Positions 1 through 10,744 are shown, numbered from the stretch's first letter. The stretch: 64,000 bases of DNA from Chinchilla lanigera (GCF_000276665.1 NW_004955438.1:16672777-16736776), one strand, 5' to 3'. Notes: generated by a model not told the origin, from the letters alone. Translations and numbers: made by a program.

Positions 1-119
1 GCACTTGGGAGGCTGAGGCAGGAGGATCATTGCGAGTTCGAGGCCAGCCTGGGCTACCAAGTGAGCTCAAGGTCAGCCTGAACTGCATAACGAGACCTTG
101 TCTCAAAAATGCCAAAACA
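1..119 (+). mobile_element. B1 SINE, 5' part cut by window edge
   Basis: The window opens inside a 7SL-derived B1 monomer. The GGGAGGCTGAGGCAGGAGGA block, the GAGTTCGAGGCCAGCCTGG block and a terminal CTCAAAAA are present. The first ~30 bases, including the polymerase III A box, lie outside the window. Confidence 0.93.
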
Positions 120-144
120 TTAGTAATTATAAAGCAAGAAAGAA

Positions 145-240
145 TGAACTCGTTCATTCACCTGTTTATTCTTTAATTCAACAAGTATCCTACTCATCTC
201 TTCAGTATAGAGCTCTGAGCACCCACTAGGTGCCAGGGAA
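145..240 (-). mobile_element. L2-like LINE fragment
   Basis: A degraded TTCATTCA...CAAGTAT...GAGCACCCACTAGGTGCCAGGGA pattern matches the reverse complement of the L2 3' end. Short and diverged. Confidence 0.35.
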
Positions 241-917
241 GTGGGGAGGAAGGTTAGAATCCGGGGAAAAGGAAGGAGCTTGTTTTACACAGAGACCACT
301 CGTGTGCCTAGGCTTCTTCCAGTTTTCCAAGAGTCCCACCAGAACAGGTGTGTCAGAGGGCTGCGGAGCAAGAGGAGAGCAGCTTCCCACTTACCACAGA
401 ATGCAGCGGTGCTCTGCAGATGCCGGGCATAGATAGAGTGTCCTGGGGATGTTCTGTGACTGAGAAAATGAATGAACTAATAAGCATTTATGGTTGAATA
501 AATGAATGGACAAAATAACCAGGAGCGTACAGGAAATGAAGTAATTCCCTGGGTCCCCTGATTGCCTTGTCTGCTTTGTCTGCCGCGCCCCCACCCCACA
601 CATACCAGGGCTGATACTGGCAAAGAAAGACTAAATGCCAGATGGACAGAAAATGACCTGTTGGATCTTCTCTTTCCTTTTTGGTGCAGGATTTCTGCAG
701 CATAGGAAAGAGAAGGGAACTTAGAACAGGATTCCTGGGCATTGCCACTGCCCAAGAATGAGAGACTTCATCTCTCCGACTATTTCTTTGCATGAGCACA
801 CAGGGATTCTTACATGCAAGCACTCATTCACTCCAAAACTGAGCTCTATCGAGTGTCAGGCACCATATCAGGCTCCCTGGAGGGGAAATACCTCCTCCTG
901 GGCCACAGCTCCTCAGA
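241..917. other. No gene recognised
   Basis: Mixed-composition sequence with short open frames on both strands and no coding signature. A TCATTCACT...GTGTCAGGCACCA stretch near 825-870 may be another worn L2 3' end. Nothing else is supportable. Confidence 0.5.
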
Positions 918-1019
918 GTGTAATGTACCCAGTTAGTAAATGGAAGTCAGGGTGTAATGTACTCAGTTAGTAAATGGAAGTCAGGGTGTAATGTACCCAG
1001 TTAGTACATGGAAATCAGG
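918..1019. repeat. Three-copy 34-bp tandem repeat
   Basis: Three consecutive copies of a 34-base unit (918-951, 952-985, 986-1019) begin GTGTAATGTACCCAGTTAG. Copies differ by only one to three substitutions. The AGTTAGTAAATGGAAGTCAGG part resembles an antisense MIR segment, so a MIR fragment may have been triplicated locally. Confidence 0.9.
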
Positions 1020-1039
1020 CCATTGCCTAACCTGCAGAG

Positions 1040-1323
1040 CAGTGCTGTCCAGCGTGCCAGCCGCAGGTGGCTCCTGAGCAATAGAAAGACAGTCTCTCTG
1101 AGCTGAGATGGACATATAGAATGCGCACTGGACTTTGGAGACTTAATGATGTAAAGCCATAATGAATTTAAATATTGATTACGTGCTGAGATGACAATCT
1201 TTTGCATATATTAGGCTAGGTCAAATCTATTATTAAAATTTCATGTTTCTTTTTACTTTTTAAAAAACATAGCTTCTAAACCATGTTGAGAGGTGTCCGT
1301 GGCTTGTATTCCATCTCCATGGA
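1040..1323. mobile_element. hAT-Charlie non-autonomous DNA transposon (MER33-like)
   Basis: It starts with the hAT terminal motif CAGTGCTGTCCA. The internal order TTTGGAGACTTAAT, ATTGATTACGTGCTGAGATG, then TTTCTTTTTACTTTTT matches a well-known mammalian hAT-Charlie MITE of about 320 bp. The far terminus is too decayed to define. No transposase is encoded. Confidence 0.7.
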
Positions 1324-1330
1324 AGACCAC

Positions 1331-2090
1331 TAGGGTCAAGCGCAGTGCAGACTGCCCAGCTGGAACATGGAAGTAGGAGCAGGAGGCCGGAAGTGGGTGC
1401 TCAGGGTCTGGGCGGGGCAGTGGCTTCCTGGATGGCAGGTGCAGGGCAGGTGTGTGAACAGGAGGAAGACAGAAAGGGGCTACAGCAAGGGGGCCAGTCT
1501 CAGGCAGGCAGTTCTGACCAAAATGAGGCCCTGTTTCCCAGGTTGACCAAACCGAGAGGCACTGCAAACCCAGCCATGGTTTCCCTCAGAAATCCCACAT
1601 CCCCGCAGAAACCCAGGCTGGGTGTCTGCCAGTGTCTCCCACACACAGAAAGCAGCCCTCTCTCCCAGTCCCCGCCTCGATCCCCAATGCCTCCCCCACT
1701 CACTTCCCTTCATTGGAAACTTCCAGGTTTCCAGGCTCCATCCTCGGAAAGTAATTGCTGTTTCTGATGCCTTTGTTGGCTGCGCCTCTGAAGAATCTGA
1801 TGAAGTCATTCTAATTAAAGCACTGATTGCACTGGGAGGAACGATAGGGAACAGGCCACTCTGCCCGGGGAGGGCGGCCAGTGGTGAGGCAGGGAGATCG
1901 CTGGAGGAGTCTTCTTCTCGCAGCTCTGTCTGACCAGGGCAGCTGTGTCCATCATCTCGAAGTAATAACAACGTGACAGTTACAATGACAGTGCGCACGG
2001 GGTCTCCAAGCCGCTCCTGTTTTCCTGCATGCTTTTCTCAAGCCCCTTCGCCTGCCTTTTGCTCACTCCCCAGAGGACCCGTGCACCTTC
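1331..2090. other. Unique GC-moderate sequence, no gene recognised
   Basis: Contains the longest minus-strand open frame of the first 10 kb (1480-1998, 172 codons). Its composition, overlap with other open frames and lack of any recognisable domain argue for chance. A stretch at about 1740-1850 has low CpG and balanced composition and could be conserved non-coding DNA, which I cannot test. Confidence 0.4.
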
Positions 2091-2094
2091 CCCA

Positions 2095-2165
2095 AAGTCG
2101 CAGAGCTAATGAGCGACAGTGGGGGACTGAACCCCAGGCCCTGGCCTAGCATCTGTCATGCTGCT
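2095..2165 (-). mobile_element. MIR fragment
   Basis: An antisense MIR core pattern is visible: CGCAGAGCTAATGAGCGACAG, then GGGACTGAACCCCAGGCCCTGG. Confidence 0.4.
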
Positions 2166-2231
2166 GCCACAGACCCCCCCCCCTGCCCCAAAAGGTGAGT
2201 CCTTGGGATACCTTCAGGGGACAGCCTGGCC

Positions 2232-2340
2232 AAGATTCTGCTCTGCCTCTGCCTAGCCCACGCAAACTCTGGAAGCCTCAGTTTCTCTTGTGCACTGGGG
2301 CACAAAATGGGGCTGATAGCGCGGACCACAGGTCAGGGAG
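2232..2340 (+). mobile_element. MIR fragment
   Basis: Sense MIR order: CTGCTCTGCC, then GGAAGCCTCAGTTTCTCTTGTG, then CAAAATGGGGCTGATAG. Confidence 0.6.
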
Positions 2341-2345
2341 GGTTT

Positions 2346-2900
2346 GACCAAAGCACCAGCACCTCCGTTTGAGCCCTTCACTCGCTCTCCACTGGCTTCT
2401 CATGACATCAGGACGAGTGAGCATGTGGCATGACGTCCTGACGTCTGCATTCCCCAGCATGGCTCTTATAACCCTCCGGCTTCTGCCCCGCACCACACCC
2501 TCAGCTTTCTCTTTGGCTTTTCCCTCTTGGGTTTCTCTTTGAGATGATTGCACCCATCGCACAGCTCTGCTCCCTCTCCCTGGGGAGGAGCACCCTCTCC
2601 CCTCCTGCCTGCTCTGCTTCATCCTCCTCACTCTTCACAGCCTGGCGGAGAGTCCTCTCCTCCAGGGGCTGAGCAGATGGATTGCTACCACTCTGAGTAT
2701 GTCTCCCACCATGGGAGGTCCCTGGCAGACACTCCTGGCTCCCTCACCACAGGGAGGCTAGGCTGACTTCTAGACCTTGGGCTGGATGTAAGAAGGACTC
2801 AGAACCAGACCTTTTTGGGATGCTTTCATATTCTCCAAGAAGACACCTCTGAGTGTACAACTGCAGTTCTTGTAAATGCAACCTTACCTGCAGGTAGGGT
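2346..2900. other. Unique sequence with a CRE-bearing inverted repeat
   Basis: No gene is seen. An imperfect 12-bp inverted repeat pairs 2404-2415 with 2434-2445. The right arm overlaps two TGACGTC half-palindromes at 2431-2437 and 2439-2445. The rest is pyrimidine-rich unique sequence. Confidence 0.45.
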
Positions 2901-3268
2901 TGTTACGGTTTAGATCAAAACTGCTCCTGCAAGGAGCAGTGTTTGGAAGGTGCACCATGCACTCAGCATGGACTCATCCATTTGTTAGTTTGTTGGCAGA
3001 TTACGCTGCTAGGAGGCGGGGCCTGGGTAGAGGTGGGTCACTGGGGCTGTGACCTGGAAGCCTGCATTCTTTTTCGAAGCTCCCCGCTTCACGCTCTGTT
3101 TCCTGAGGGGCGCAGCTTTTTACTGCCGTGCCCTTGTACCATGCCTCTTCTGCTGTGGAACCAGGCAACCATGGTCTGAACCCATTGACACTGTGAACCA
3201 AAATAAACCTCTCTTCCTGTAAGTTACAGTGTCAAGCATTTTGTCCCAGGGATGGGAGAGTCAGTAAT
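2901..3268 (+). mobile_element. ERVL-MaLR LTR (solo)
   Basis: Starts TGTTACGGTTTAGAT. It has the GTGGGTCACTGGGGCTG mid-section, GAACCAAAATAAACCTCT with the poly(A) signal, and the ATTTTGTCCCAGGGATGGGAG end typical of MaLR LTRs. No internal region follows, so it is a solo LTR. Confidence 0.75.
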
Positions 3269-3274
3269 AAAAGA

Positions 3275-3592
3275 GTCTTGCATATGGAATCACATTAAAA
3301 TAAGATCATTCCACTGGGCCCCAATCCAATAGAATTGGTGTCCTTATAAGAGGAGCTAAGGCACAGACAGGTGAGGAGGAAAGCAGACTAGAGTGATACA
3401 TCTGACCACCCAGGTTTGCTGGCCAGCAACCGAGGGGGCAAGAGAGGAGCCTGTCCAGGGTGTCGGGGATGCCGCTCTCAGGACACCTTGATTTTGGACT
3501 TCAAGCTTCCAGAAGTACAGAGGTCAAATTTCTGCTGTTTGAAGCTACACAGTTCGTGATTCTCTGTTACAGAAGCCCAAGGAAATGAAATG
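3275..3592 (+). mobile_element. MLT1 LTR (ERVL-MaLR), 5' truncated
   Basis: The MLT1 landmarks appear in order: GGGCCCCAATCCAATAGAAT, GGTGTCCTTATAAGAGGAG, CCTTGATTTTGGACTTCAAG, then a decayed CTGCTGTTTGAAGC tail. It abuts the preceding LTR in the same orientation. Confidence 0.8.
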
Positions 3593-3599
3593 TAGGTGC

Positions 3600-4725
3600 T
3601 GTACAATCCAGAGCGACTGACCTATTTCCTGTGCTTTGGTTTCCTTACAATTACAGTACTTTGTAAAGTTGTGAGTGTCAGATGAATTCATAGTTGGGAG
3701 TCCCAGAAGTCATACAAGCTATGAGAATCAGCTGTTTTTATTTGTAACATTTTTCAAAAATTGGGACTGAAAAAATAAGCAGACGGAAGACAGCAGTTGT
3801 TCAAGAACTGTTCATTTCCTCCTGCTTTGTGCTCTTCATGGAGAGCTGCTGGTTAACTTACAATGTGTGCTGTTTGTGTCCCTGAAGGTCCCTTCTCCTC
3901 ACTCCAGTAACATCCCCATTTCCCCACCTCAGCTGCCTGTGGGCTGAGCGAAAGCTGGTCCTATCCCCCACCACTGTGGGGGTTTGATTCAGTCCTGAGG
4001 TAGCCAAATAAGTTAGCCCTAGCCTTTTGTCTGGAAAGAGAATCTGTCATTCTGCAGCATTGCTAAGGTGGCAGAATGTGAATTAGGGGCGGCAAGGAGC
4101 CTTCTTCCTGCCAAAGCGAACCTATAGGGAAGCAGAGCTGAAAGCTGGAGAAAGAAAGTTCCCAGTGGCATTGTTGGAACACCTGGATCCCACGGAGCCT
4201 GAAGGCAACCCACCCTAGACTCTTCAATTGCCAGAAAAAGTAAGAGTTCTGTTTCTACAACCAGATCTGACTTGATACTAAATCCGGTAGCAGAAGTGGA
4301 GCACTGCAAGTGATAACACCTGGAAGAATCAGCTGACTGGCGAAGGGAGTGGAGCGAGGAGAGTTTCCCCATGTGCAGCTGGAAGGTTGCTGGTCTCTGT
4401 TACAGAGGAAAGAGTCAGCTGGCTGTGGGCTGTTTGCCTGTCCTGCGATGGGGCTGTGGATCTGCCTGTGTTGAACTTTAAGGGACACGGCAGGAAAAAG
4501 AACAGTGGAGCCTGATGGCTGCTGCTTGCAGACTTCAATAAATTCCTACCAGAAAGAGATGAGCTTTAGTGGGAGCTGGCCCATCCCAGTGACAAGAGAA
4601 TAGCATCTGGCTTTCCTAAGGGAGGCCTAAAAATCCAAGTTCATTGTGTGTCAGGCCATCTTTCTTTGAGCAGAATTAGAAATGCCAGATCTGTCCCTGA
4701 ATCAAGTTAATTTGGGGGACAGAAA
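3600..4725. other. No gene recognised; possible worn MIR
   Basis: A weak sense-MIR pattern (GGTTTCCTTACAATTACAGTA, 3640-3690) is the only repeat trace. The remainder has short overlapping open frames and no domain, so I call it unannotated intergenic or intronic DNA. Confidence 0.4.
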
Positions 4726-4949
4726 CAAAGAAGGTAAGGATTTTGGAAATGTGTGACATCCTCTCACTTTCCAGAATCCCTCTCAAATGTCACCTTTGGT
4801 CCTGAATATATAAAGGTGAGAGTTGTCCCATATAAAGCAAAGAAGGTAAGGATTTTGGAAATGTGTGACATCCTCTCACTTTCCAGAATCCCTCTCAAAT
4901 GTCACCTTTGGTCCTGAATATATAAAGGTGAGAGTTGTCCCATATAAAG
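4726..4949. repeat. Perfect 112-bp tandem duplication
   Basis: Bases 4726-4837 and 4838-4949 appear identical base for base over 112 bp. Each copy begins CAAAGAAGGTAAGG and ends CCCATATAAAG. No known repeat family is apparent. Identity implies a very recent duplication or an assembly artefact. Confidence 0.95.
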
Positions 4950-5246
4950 AGACATCACTGGAATTTGGCCTGAACATAGAGCAGACATGCGCACTCACCT
5001 CTCTACCCTTTGTTTGTTAGATTACCAGCCAAAATAGAGGCAAAGGGGTGGAGTGGTAATTTGGATGCCCAGAGAACAGAGAGGCCCGGTTCTCACCTGT
5101 GGAATTCCCCAAGCCATGGCCTGCATGCGAGGACACTACTACAAACAGGGACCTGGCTTCAGATGCTGGTCCAAGGAGTTTTCCTGAAACAGACCAGAAT
5201 CTTAATGGGTTTGTAAAAGAATTTTCAGATTCTATTTCTTTGTTTG

Positions 5247-5606
5247 TGTTATGGTTTGTGTCTGTGTGTCCCCCCAAAGCCTCATGCGGCCATGGGGCAG
5301 GTTTTTAGTTTGATTGATTATGGGTGTGAGAGCTACACCCGCCCTGGGATGGATAGTTTGCATATGTAAGGGAGAGGAAGAAGCTGCTTGAGGCCATTCC
5401 TCCCCCATTCCTCCCTTTTTGTGTTGTTGCTTTTGCTGTGTTCGGACACCAGGAGCTGTAGCCCTCTGCCATGTGCCAGTCTGCCTTCTAACTTGCCAAG
5501 TATGGACTGAAAACTCTACAAACTGTAAGCAAAATAAACCTTTCCTTCCTTAATTTTGGGCATCAGGTATTTTGTCCCAGCAATGAGAGAAAAGTAACCA
5601 AGACAG
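5247..5606 (+). mobile_element. ERVL-MaLR LTR (solo)
   Basis: Starts TGTTATGGTTTGTGTCTG, with a run of C then AAAGCCTCATG. It continues to GCAAAATAAACCTTTCC with the poly(A) signal and GGTATTTTGTCCCAGCAATG. This is the canonical MaLR LTR order on the plus strand. Confidence 0.85.
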
Positions 5607-5635
5607 TTTGTTTGTTTCTCATTTACTATTCTCTT

Positions 5636-5648
5636 AAAAAAAAAAAAA

Positions 5649-5700
<52 letters not shown>

Positions 5701-5711
5701 AAAGAAAAGAA
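5636..5711. repeat. (GAAA)n microsatellite with A-run
   Basis: A run of A followed by about 15 GAAA units, grading into AAAAG units. It sits between two MaLR LTRs. No SINE head is visible upstream to make it a SINE tail. Confidence 0.97.
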
Positions 5712-5826
5712 ATTTCAACGTTGGGAAGCTAAAAGCCAGAGTTGCAGAGTCCTGGAGACAGCCATGAAGCCTGGAACCTACATCAACAGGAATTGCATTG
5801 CCAAAGACATGTGGCTTCTGAGGCAC

Positions 5827-6218
5827 TGCTACAGTTTAGATCTGGATCCAAACGCCCATGTTATGGCCCCATAGCACCACCCATGCTGATCCCTAAAGTG
5901 GTATAATTGGGAGGAGGTGAAAACTTTTAAGAGGTAGGACCACATGGGAGATTTTAGATAATCGAGGGCTTGCCCTGGAAGAGGGCTATGGGGCTCCTGT
6001 CTACCCCTTCGTCTCTCTCCTCTTCCACTGCTTCCTGCCCATGAGGTGAGCAGCTTGGCTCTGCATTTCCACCATGACAAACTGTCTCACCATAGGCCGG
6101 CTGTGATGGGGCCACTCGGTCACGGACTAGAAACCCCAAAGCTGTGAGCCGAAAGAAGCTTTTCCCTGGAGGTCGATGATCTCAGGTATTTGTTGCAGTG
6201 ATGGAAGGCTGAAGCATA
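5827..6218 (+). mobile_element. ERVL-MaLR LTR (solo)
   Basis: TGCTACAGTTTAGATCTGGA start, TTAAGAGGTAGGACCACATG mid-part, and a GAGGTGAGCAGCTTGGCTCTG block. GAGCCGAAAGAAGC stands in place of the usual AATAAA, then GGTATTTGTTGCAGTGATGG. Loss of the consensus poly(A) signal suggests great age. Confidence 0.75.
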
Positions 6219-6219
6219 A

Positions 6220-7430
6220 GGCCTGACCTTCCTGACAATCGGACGGAGCTGTCTCCCTGGAGGCAGAAGCAGGGCAGTCCACAGTGGCCAAGCAGGAGCT
6301 CACATTGCCAGAAGGGAGCCCCTGCTGTCATGCAATGTGAAGAGACAGTCTCCTGCTGTTCCCCTCTTTCCCAGGGGAATTTTGTTACCACTGTTCTGTT
6401 TTCCCTCTTCTGTTGTTGTACAAGAGTGTGTTAGGCAGGGAGTTCATTTATCTTTCAGTCATTTGTTTCTGGACCATTCAGATGTAGGAGAAGTTAATGA
6501 AATCCTCCTGGATAAAGCTTTGGATCTGCGTCCGCACAGATCTTAGGCTGTCTGTGTTTTGGGGTGGGGCGGTGTTGATTGTGCCTGGCTCTGTCACACT
6601 GTGTTGGCTGCAGGGACTTTGCAGGGCCCGGGAGGACTGTGGCGTGAGGGTAGGACATGGTTGGCATCTGCTGTTTTTCCTGCTTAACATCCCTCCTGGC
6701 CTTTCTGCTTTAGCTCCCTTTCCCTCGAGAACAGACCTTCCCAGTGACCACAAGCATGCTGAGGCCAGCCTGACAACTCCTCTGCCTCCCAACTTCTCAG
6801 CTACTGTGAGGTTACTGACCTGCCCAAACCCGGGCTATCGGTGATCACATGTCACAATCTCCTAGCAGTGGACATTTATTTCCAAGAAGGGTCCATTGCC
6901 ACTTTAACTGGAGCTACTTGGGGAAAAAAGCACTCTTTTTATGAAGCTGGTAGAAGGCAATTGTGGAGCTGCTGGGCATCTGGCTCCTGATGTGGGAGAG
7001 CCTGCCTGAAAGCAAAGACTTCCAAGCAGAAGACGAGCGGCAGAGATGTGTCACACATCTCTGCATCCCGGAACTCTGGACCCTGGAACTGGCCACTAAG
7101 TAAACCAATGAGTCTCTTTTGCAAAGCTGGTGTAAATTGAATTTCTGCCCTTTGCAGCTGAAAGAACTGTGAACTCAAGTTGATTCTTGGGGTGAGGGTG
7201 ACTGGGATTTGGGAGCACTGGGAATGTTGGTTAGGATTTGCTTCTCGACATTCTTTCTCCTTGACAATGACATGACAAACCACCAGCACCAACTTCTGTT
7301 TCTGTAGCTCTGGAAACCCAACAGAAATGCAGACCTACTTAGTTACTTAGGTGTGGAAACCTTCACTCTTTGACTATATTTAGCTTTTTCCCCCTACAGA
7401 TGGGGTGTGATTGGCTGAATATAATTATCT
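6220..7430. other. Unique sequence, no gene recognised
   Basis: Open frames up to about 117 codons exist on both strands but overlap one another and match no family I know. No repeat could be named. Confidence 0.45.
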
Positions 7431-7439
7431 TTGGATTTT

Positions 7440-8400
7440 ACTAGGTTGCTCTTCATTTTGATATCATTTCAAACATCAAAATGCTGCACAAATAGTACAA
7501 AGAACTCCCATGTTCACTTGCCCCAGATTCATCAATTAATAACATTTTTCTGCATTTGATTTATAATTCTCTTTATATATGCATATCCAAATTATTTTTT
7601 CTAAACCCTTGAGACTGGAGGGGGGGAAGAGATCATGCATCTCTTCCCAGTTATTGCATATTTTTGACAAGGATTTTCATCTTGCAATATGAGTATCGAA
7701 ATTAGACAATTTAATATTAATATGCTACTATTATCTATTGTATAGAAACTATTCAAATTTCACCAATTGTTCTACAATGTCTTTTAAGGCCATTTTATTC
7801 TAATCGGTGATGCACTCTTGGAGTTAAGCATTGTGTTTAATTACCATGGCCCCGATCTCCTTTAATCTGGAAGGGTTCATTAGTTTCCTTGATTTTTGTG
7901 GCATTTTTGTTGTACAGAATGTGTGTCTTAGCTGGGCTTGTCTGATGCTCCCATACCATTGGCTGCAGGGCATACATTTTTGACAGGTGACCCCACAAGC
8001 GGGGTTGTGTTGCCTCCGAGCAAGTGTGCTTGGTTTATCCCATTATTGATGGGCTTATTGATCCTATTATTTAACACTTGGCTAAGGTGATACCTCACAG
8101 CTTTCCTCACTGCAAAGCTACCATTTCTCCTTCCGAGTAAATACGCAGTTTTGAGGAGATGCTTTGATTAATGTGTCTTGCTCCTCCTCAGAGATAGCAC
8201 TCAGCAAGTATCCTTGCCTGGTTAAGGTGTTTCTATGATGGTTGCAAAATGGCCAATGGCTAATTGCTAATTTCACCTTTCTTTCTACCTCCACTGTAAG
8301 GAAGCGGTTTCCCTTCTCCTCTACTTGCTTCTTGGTTTCCTCATGTCTGCCTGGATTCTCAGATCCTTATTTTATTCAGTGGATAACAATCAAGTTACTA
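7440..8400. mobile_element. Old L1 (L1M-type) 3' region, first part
   Basis: Landmarks of a common mammalian L1M-type segment appear in order: AATAGTACAAAGAACTCCCATG, ATTCAAATTTCACCAATTGTTC, TTTAATCTGGAAGGGTTCA, TTATCCCATTATTGATG, GGTTGCAAAATGG, then CCACTGTAAGGAAGCGGTTTCC. The orientation within L1 is uncertain to me. It resumes after the LTR at 8411-8764. Confidence 0.65.
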
Positions 8401-8410
8401 TTGACCTAGC

Positions 8411-8764
8411 TCAGGTTGTCGTAAGAAAATATCATAGACTTGGTGGCTTGAACATCAGAAATTTACTCCTCATAGTTTTTGAGGCTGGAAGTGTAAGGTC
8501 GAGATGGCAGCATGGTTGGGTTACATTGAGGGCTCTTTCCTTGTGTTACAGATGGCCACTTCCTTCCTGTGTCTTCTATTACACGGAGGAGGGGTGGGAT
8601 TTCTGGTGTCTTTTCTTACAAAGGCATTAATCCCATCACAGCAACCCTGCCCTCACAACTTCATCTAAATCCAATGCCTCTTTAAACCCCATGTCTAAAG
8701 ATGATGATGATAAAGAGTTGTGGTTTCAGCATAAGATTTGAAGGGAGACACAACCAGTTCAGTA
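8411..8764 (-). mobile_element. MLT1 LTR (ERVL-MaLR), antisense
   Basis: The reverse-strand MLT1 order is clear: ATCATAGACTTGGTGGCTTG, CAGAAATTTACTCCTCATAG, GAGGCTGGAAGTGTAAGG, GAGGGCTCTTTCCTTG, then a decayed ACACAACCAGTTCAGT terminus. It interrupts L1 sequence. Confidence 0.8.
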
Positions 8765-8769
8765 CCTAT

Positions 8770-8990
8770 CAGTATTTTTACATTCACATTGTCTTAGATT
8801 TGACCTTTGGCAACCCGTTCCAATGGACTCAAGTTGCTTTTAGTGTCCTCAATAGGTTCCCAGTATCTTTTCTGAGCACATATTTTTTTGAGGCATCATT
8901 AGATATATAAACCTATATTGTGCTTTTTTGGGCCCTGGCTTGGGCACCAGTCATTTTTCCAAGAAACCTTTCTTCGCTTTTTTTTTTAAG
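8770..8990. mobile_element. Old L1 (L1M-type) 3' region, second part
   Basis: GACCTTTGGCAACCCGTTCC and the following 150 bp correspond to the portion expected immediately after the segment ending near 8400. This supports one L1 split by the MLT1 LTR. Confidence 0.5.
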
Positions 8991-9124
8991 TGAGATTTAT
9001 GCTTATACAATAAGATCTAGCCATTGTTGTGCTTTTGAACCTGAAGTTGCTGACATCACAGTTGGATCGCACATACCCCTCCTCCTTGTCCTCTCTGCTC
9101 TTCATCCTTGTCCTTTTCCTCCTT

Positions 9125-9212
9125 CATCCTTTGCGGCACTGCGGGTTAAACCTGTGCCAAGAACATGCTAAGTGAGCGCTGTGCTCCCGAGCTACACCTT
9201 CAGCCCTGGGCG
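9125..9212 (-). mobile_element. Old ID-like (tRNA-derived) SINE
   Basis: An antisense tRNA-SINE pattern is present: GGGTTAAACCTGTGCCAAG, ATGCTAAGTGAGCGCTGTGC, then GAGCTACACCTTCAGCCC. It is more diverged than the ID copies that keep TSDs elsewhere in the window. Confidence 0.6.
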
Positions 9213-9214
9213 AC

Positions 9215-10035
9215 ATCTGAAACTCTGAAGAGCTTCTCAGAGAGCTCAGACCCGGACTTTGGGGTGGCTTTCAGCCTCTCATCTGTACAATCCAAACTGC
9301 AAGCCTGAGGTTTTTGACTGTTTTACTTTTAGTTGTGGTACAGTTTGTTCGAAGAAGCCTGGCAGATCAAACAGAAGTGACAGACGCAGGTCTGAGAAAT
9401 TAACTGATGTCTGGCTTCTTCAGGCAAAGTGAAAACATCTCAGTCCTCTCCACAGCCCCGTGGGATGTACAGCCAGGCCTTCAGTTCTAATTTGGAGGCT
9501 GGTGACCTCACAGAAGATGTAGTAACATTTTTGATTATGAGTAAGCTGGATCTTCTCATAAAAAAGGGACTTGTTTACTTATGATCGTTAAAGGAGGGTA
9601 TGGGGTGACCCTGAACTGGGAAAAAGGCCAATTATGCCTGTTCCCGGAGTGGACAATGCATGGGCTCTGTCCCATACAGTTGCTGGGGACAGGGATAGTG
9701 ACCATGAGGGCCTCAAAGGAGACAGCAGGTATCTGCCCAAATTTACGGGGTGTCTAGTAACTGAGAGAGGTGAGAAAGAGCCCGCCAGTGCTTGGGCACT
9801 TTTATAAGATGAACTCAGACCTGGATTTGATTTGCTTTTTTATATGACATTTAAAGTGTTCATATGTCTGTTGGGGGGGTGTCTGTGTACCTGGCACAAA
9901 GGTAACGGGAAAGTTCTCTTGTTGAAGAGGAATGCCCAAAGACACATAGAATTTTCCATATTCTATACACCCAGTGGGTTGAGATTCGGTACAGGGCACA
10001 GGATGCCCAACTGTGGGTGCTGGGGTGAAAATATT
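9215..10035. other. No gene or named repeat seen
   Basis: Unique sequence with no open frame above about 100 codons and no recognised family. Confidence 0.4.
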
Positions 10036-10039
10036 TGAG

Positions 10040-10195
10040 GATGTGGAACCCAGAGTTCCCTCACTCACAAAGTGGGAGCAATGATAGCGGGTCACTGGAT
10101 TGTCATGACAATTAAATGAGGTGATTCCAGGAAAGTGCTTGTCCCCGTGCTTGCATGTAGGACATACTCTGTAAATAGCCTATTATTATTCTTTG
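10040..10195 (+). mobile_element. MIR fragment
   Basis: CACAAAGTGGGAGCAATGATAG, then GACAATTAAATGAGGTGATTCC, then TAGGACATACTCTGTAAATA match the 3' half of MIR in sense. Confidence 0.6.
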
Positions 10196-10625
10196 TTTAA
10201 TGGCCATGCCTGTGGCAGGTATATAGACGGGCCAGCCCGGAGGAGATGCCTGATGGGCACTCACGCAGTTCTAGAGCTCAGAAGAGAACCCTGTGTTGGA
10301 GAGAGATGAGGGAGTTGTCAGGGTACAGCCTGTGACCGGCCAATTCTAAACAACTGTGAGTAAAAACACTCAAACAGACTGGCTGGCTCAGACTGAATGA
10401 TGTGGGAGGATTGTTTATTTAATATTCCCTGCTTATCTATTTCATGCCGGGAACTGCCAGGCACTGAGAATACTACAATGAACACTTTATCCATGGTTTC
10501 TTCCTTTATGGATATAGGGGATGCATCGTAGCATTACTGTGGGTAACAAAGATGGTAACTAAGGTTGTCTAGCCTTGTTTTTAAAAATATTGCTATGGCT
10601 TCCAAAGAAATGCTATGTAACTTTA

Positions 10626-10731
10626 TTTTATTATTTTTGTTTGTTTGTTTTTTTCCAGTACTGGGAATCGAACTCATGACCTTACGCTTGCCAAGCAGGC
10701 GCTGTGCCGCTAAGCTAAATCCCCAGCCCCC
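10626..10731 (-). mobile_element. ID SINE with 13-bp TSD
   Basis: Reverse complement of a tRNA-Ala/BC1-like ID element, with a T-rich tail at 10626-10655 and the 5' end at GGATTTAGCTTAGC read from the minus strand. A perfect 13-bp duplication CTATGTAACTTTA flanks it (10613-10625 and 10732-10744), so this is a relatively recent retroposition. Confidence 0.97.
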
Positions 10732-10744
10732 CTATGTAACTTTA

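Noticed and set aside
1480..1998. 172-codon minus-strand open frame
   Set aside because: No domain, overlaps other open frames on both strands, GC-rich context lowers stop frequency; chance is the simpler reading.
5247..6218. Two same-orientation MaLR LTRs as the two ends of one provirus
   Set aside because: They differ strongly in sequence and only ~220 bp with a microsatellite lies between, with no internal MaLR sequence.
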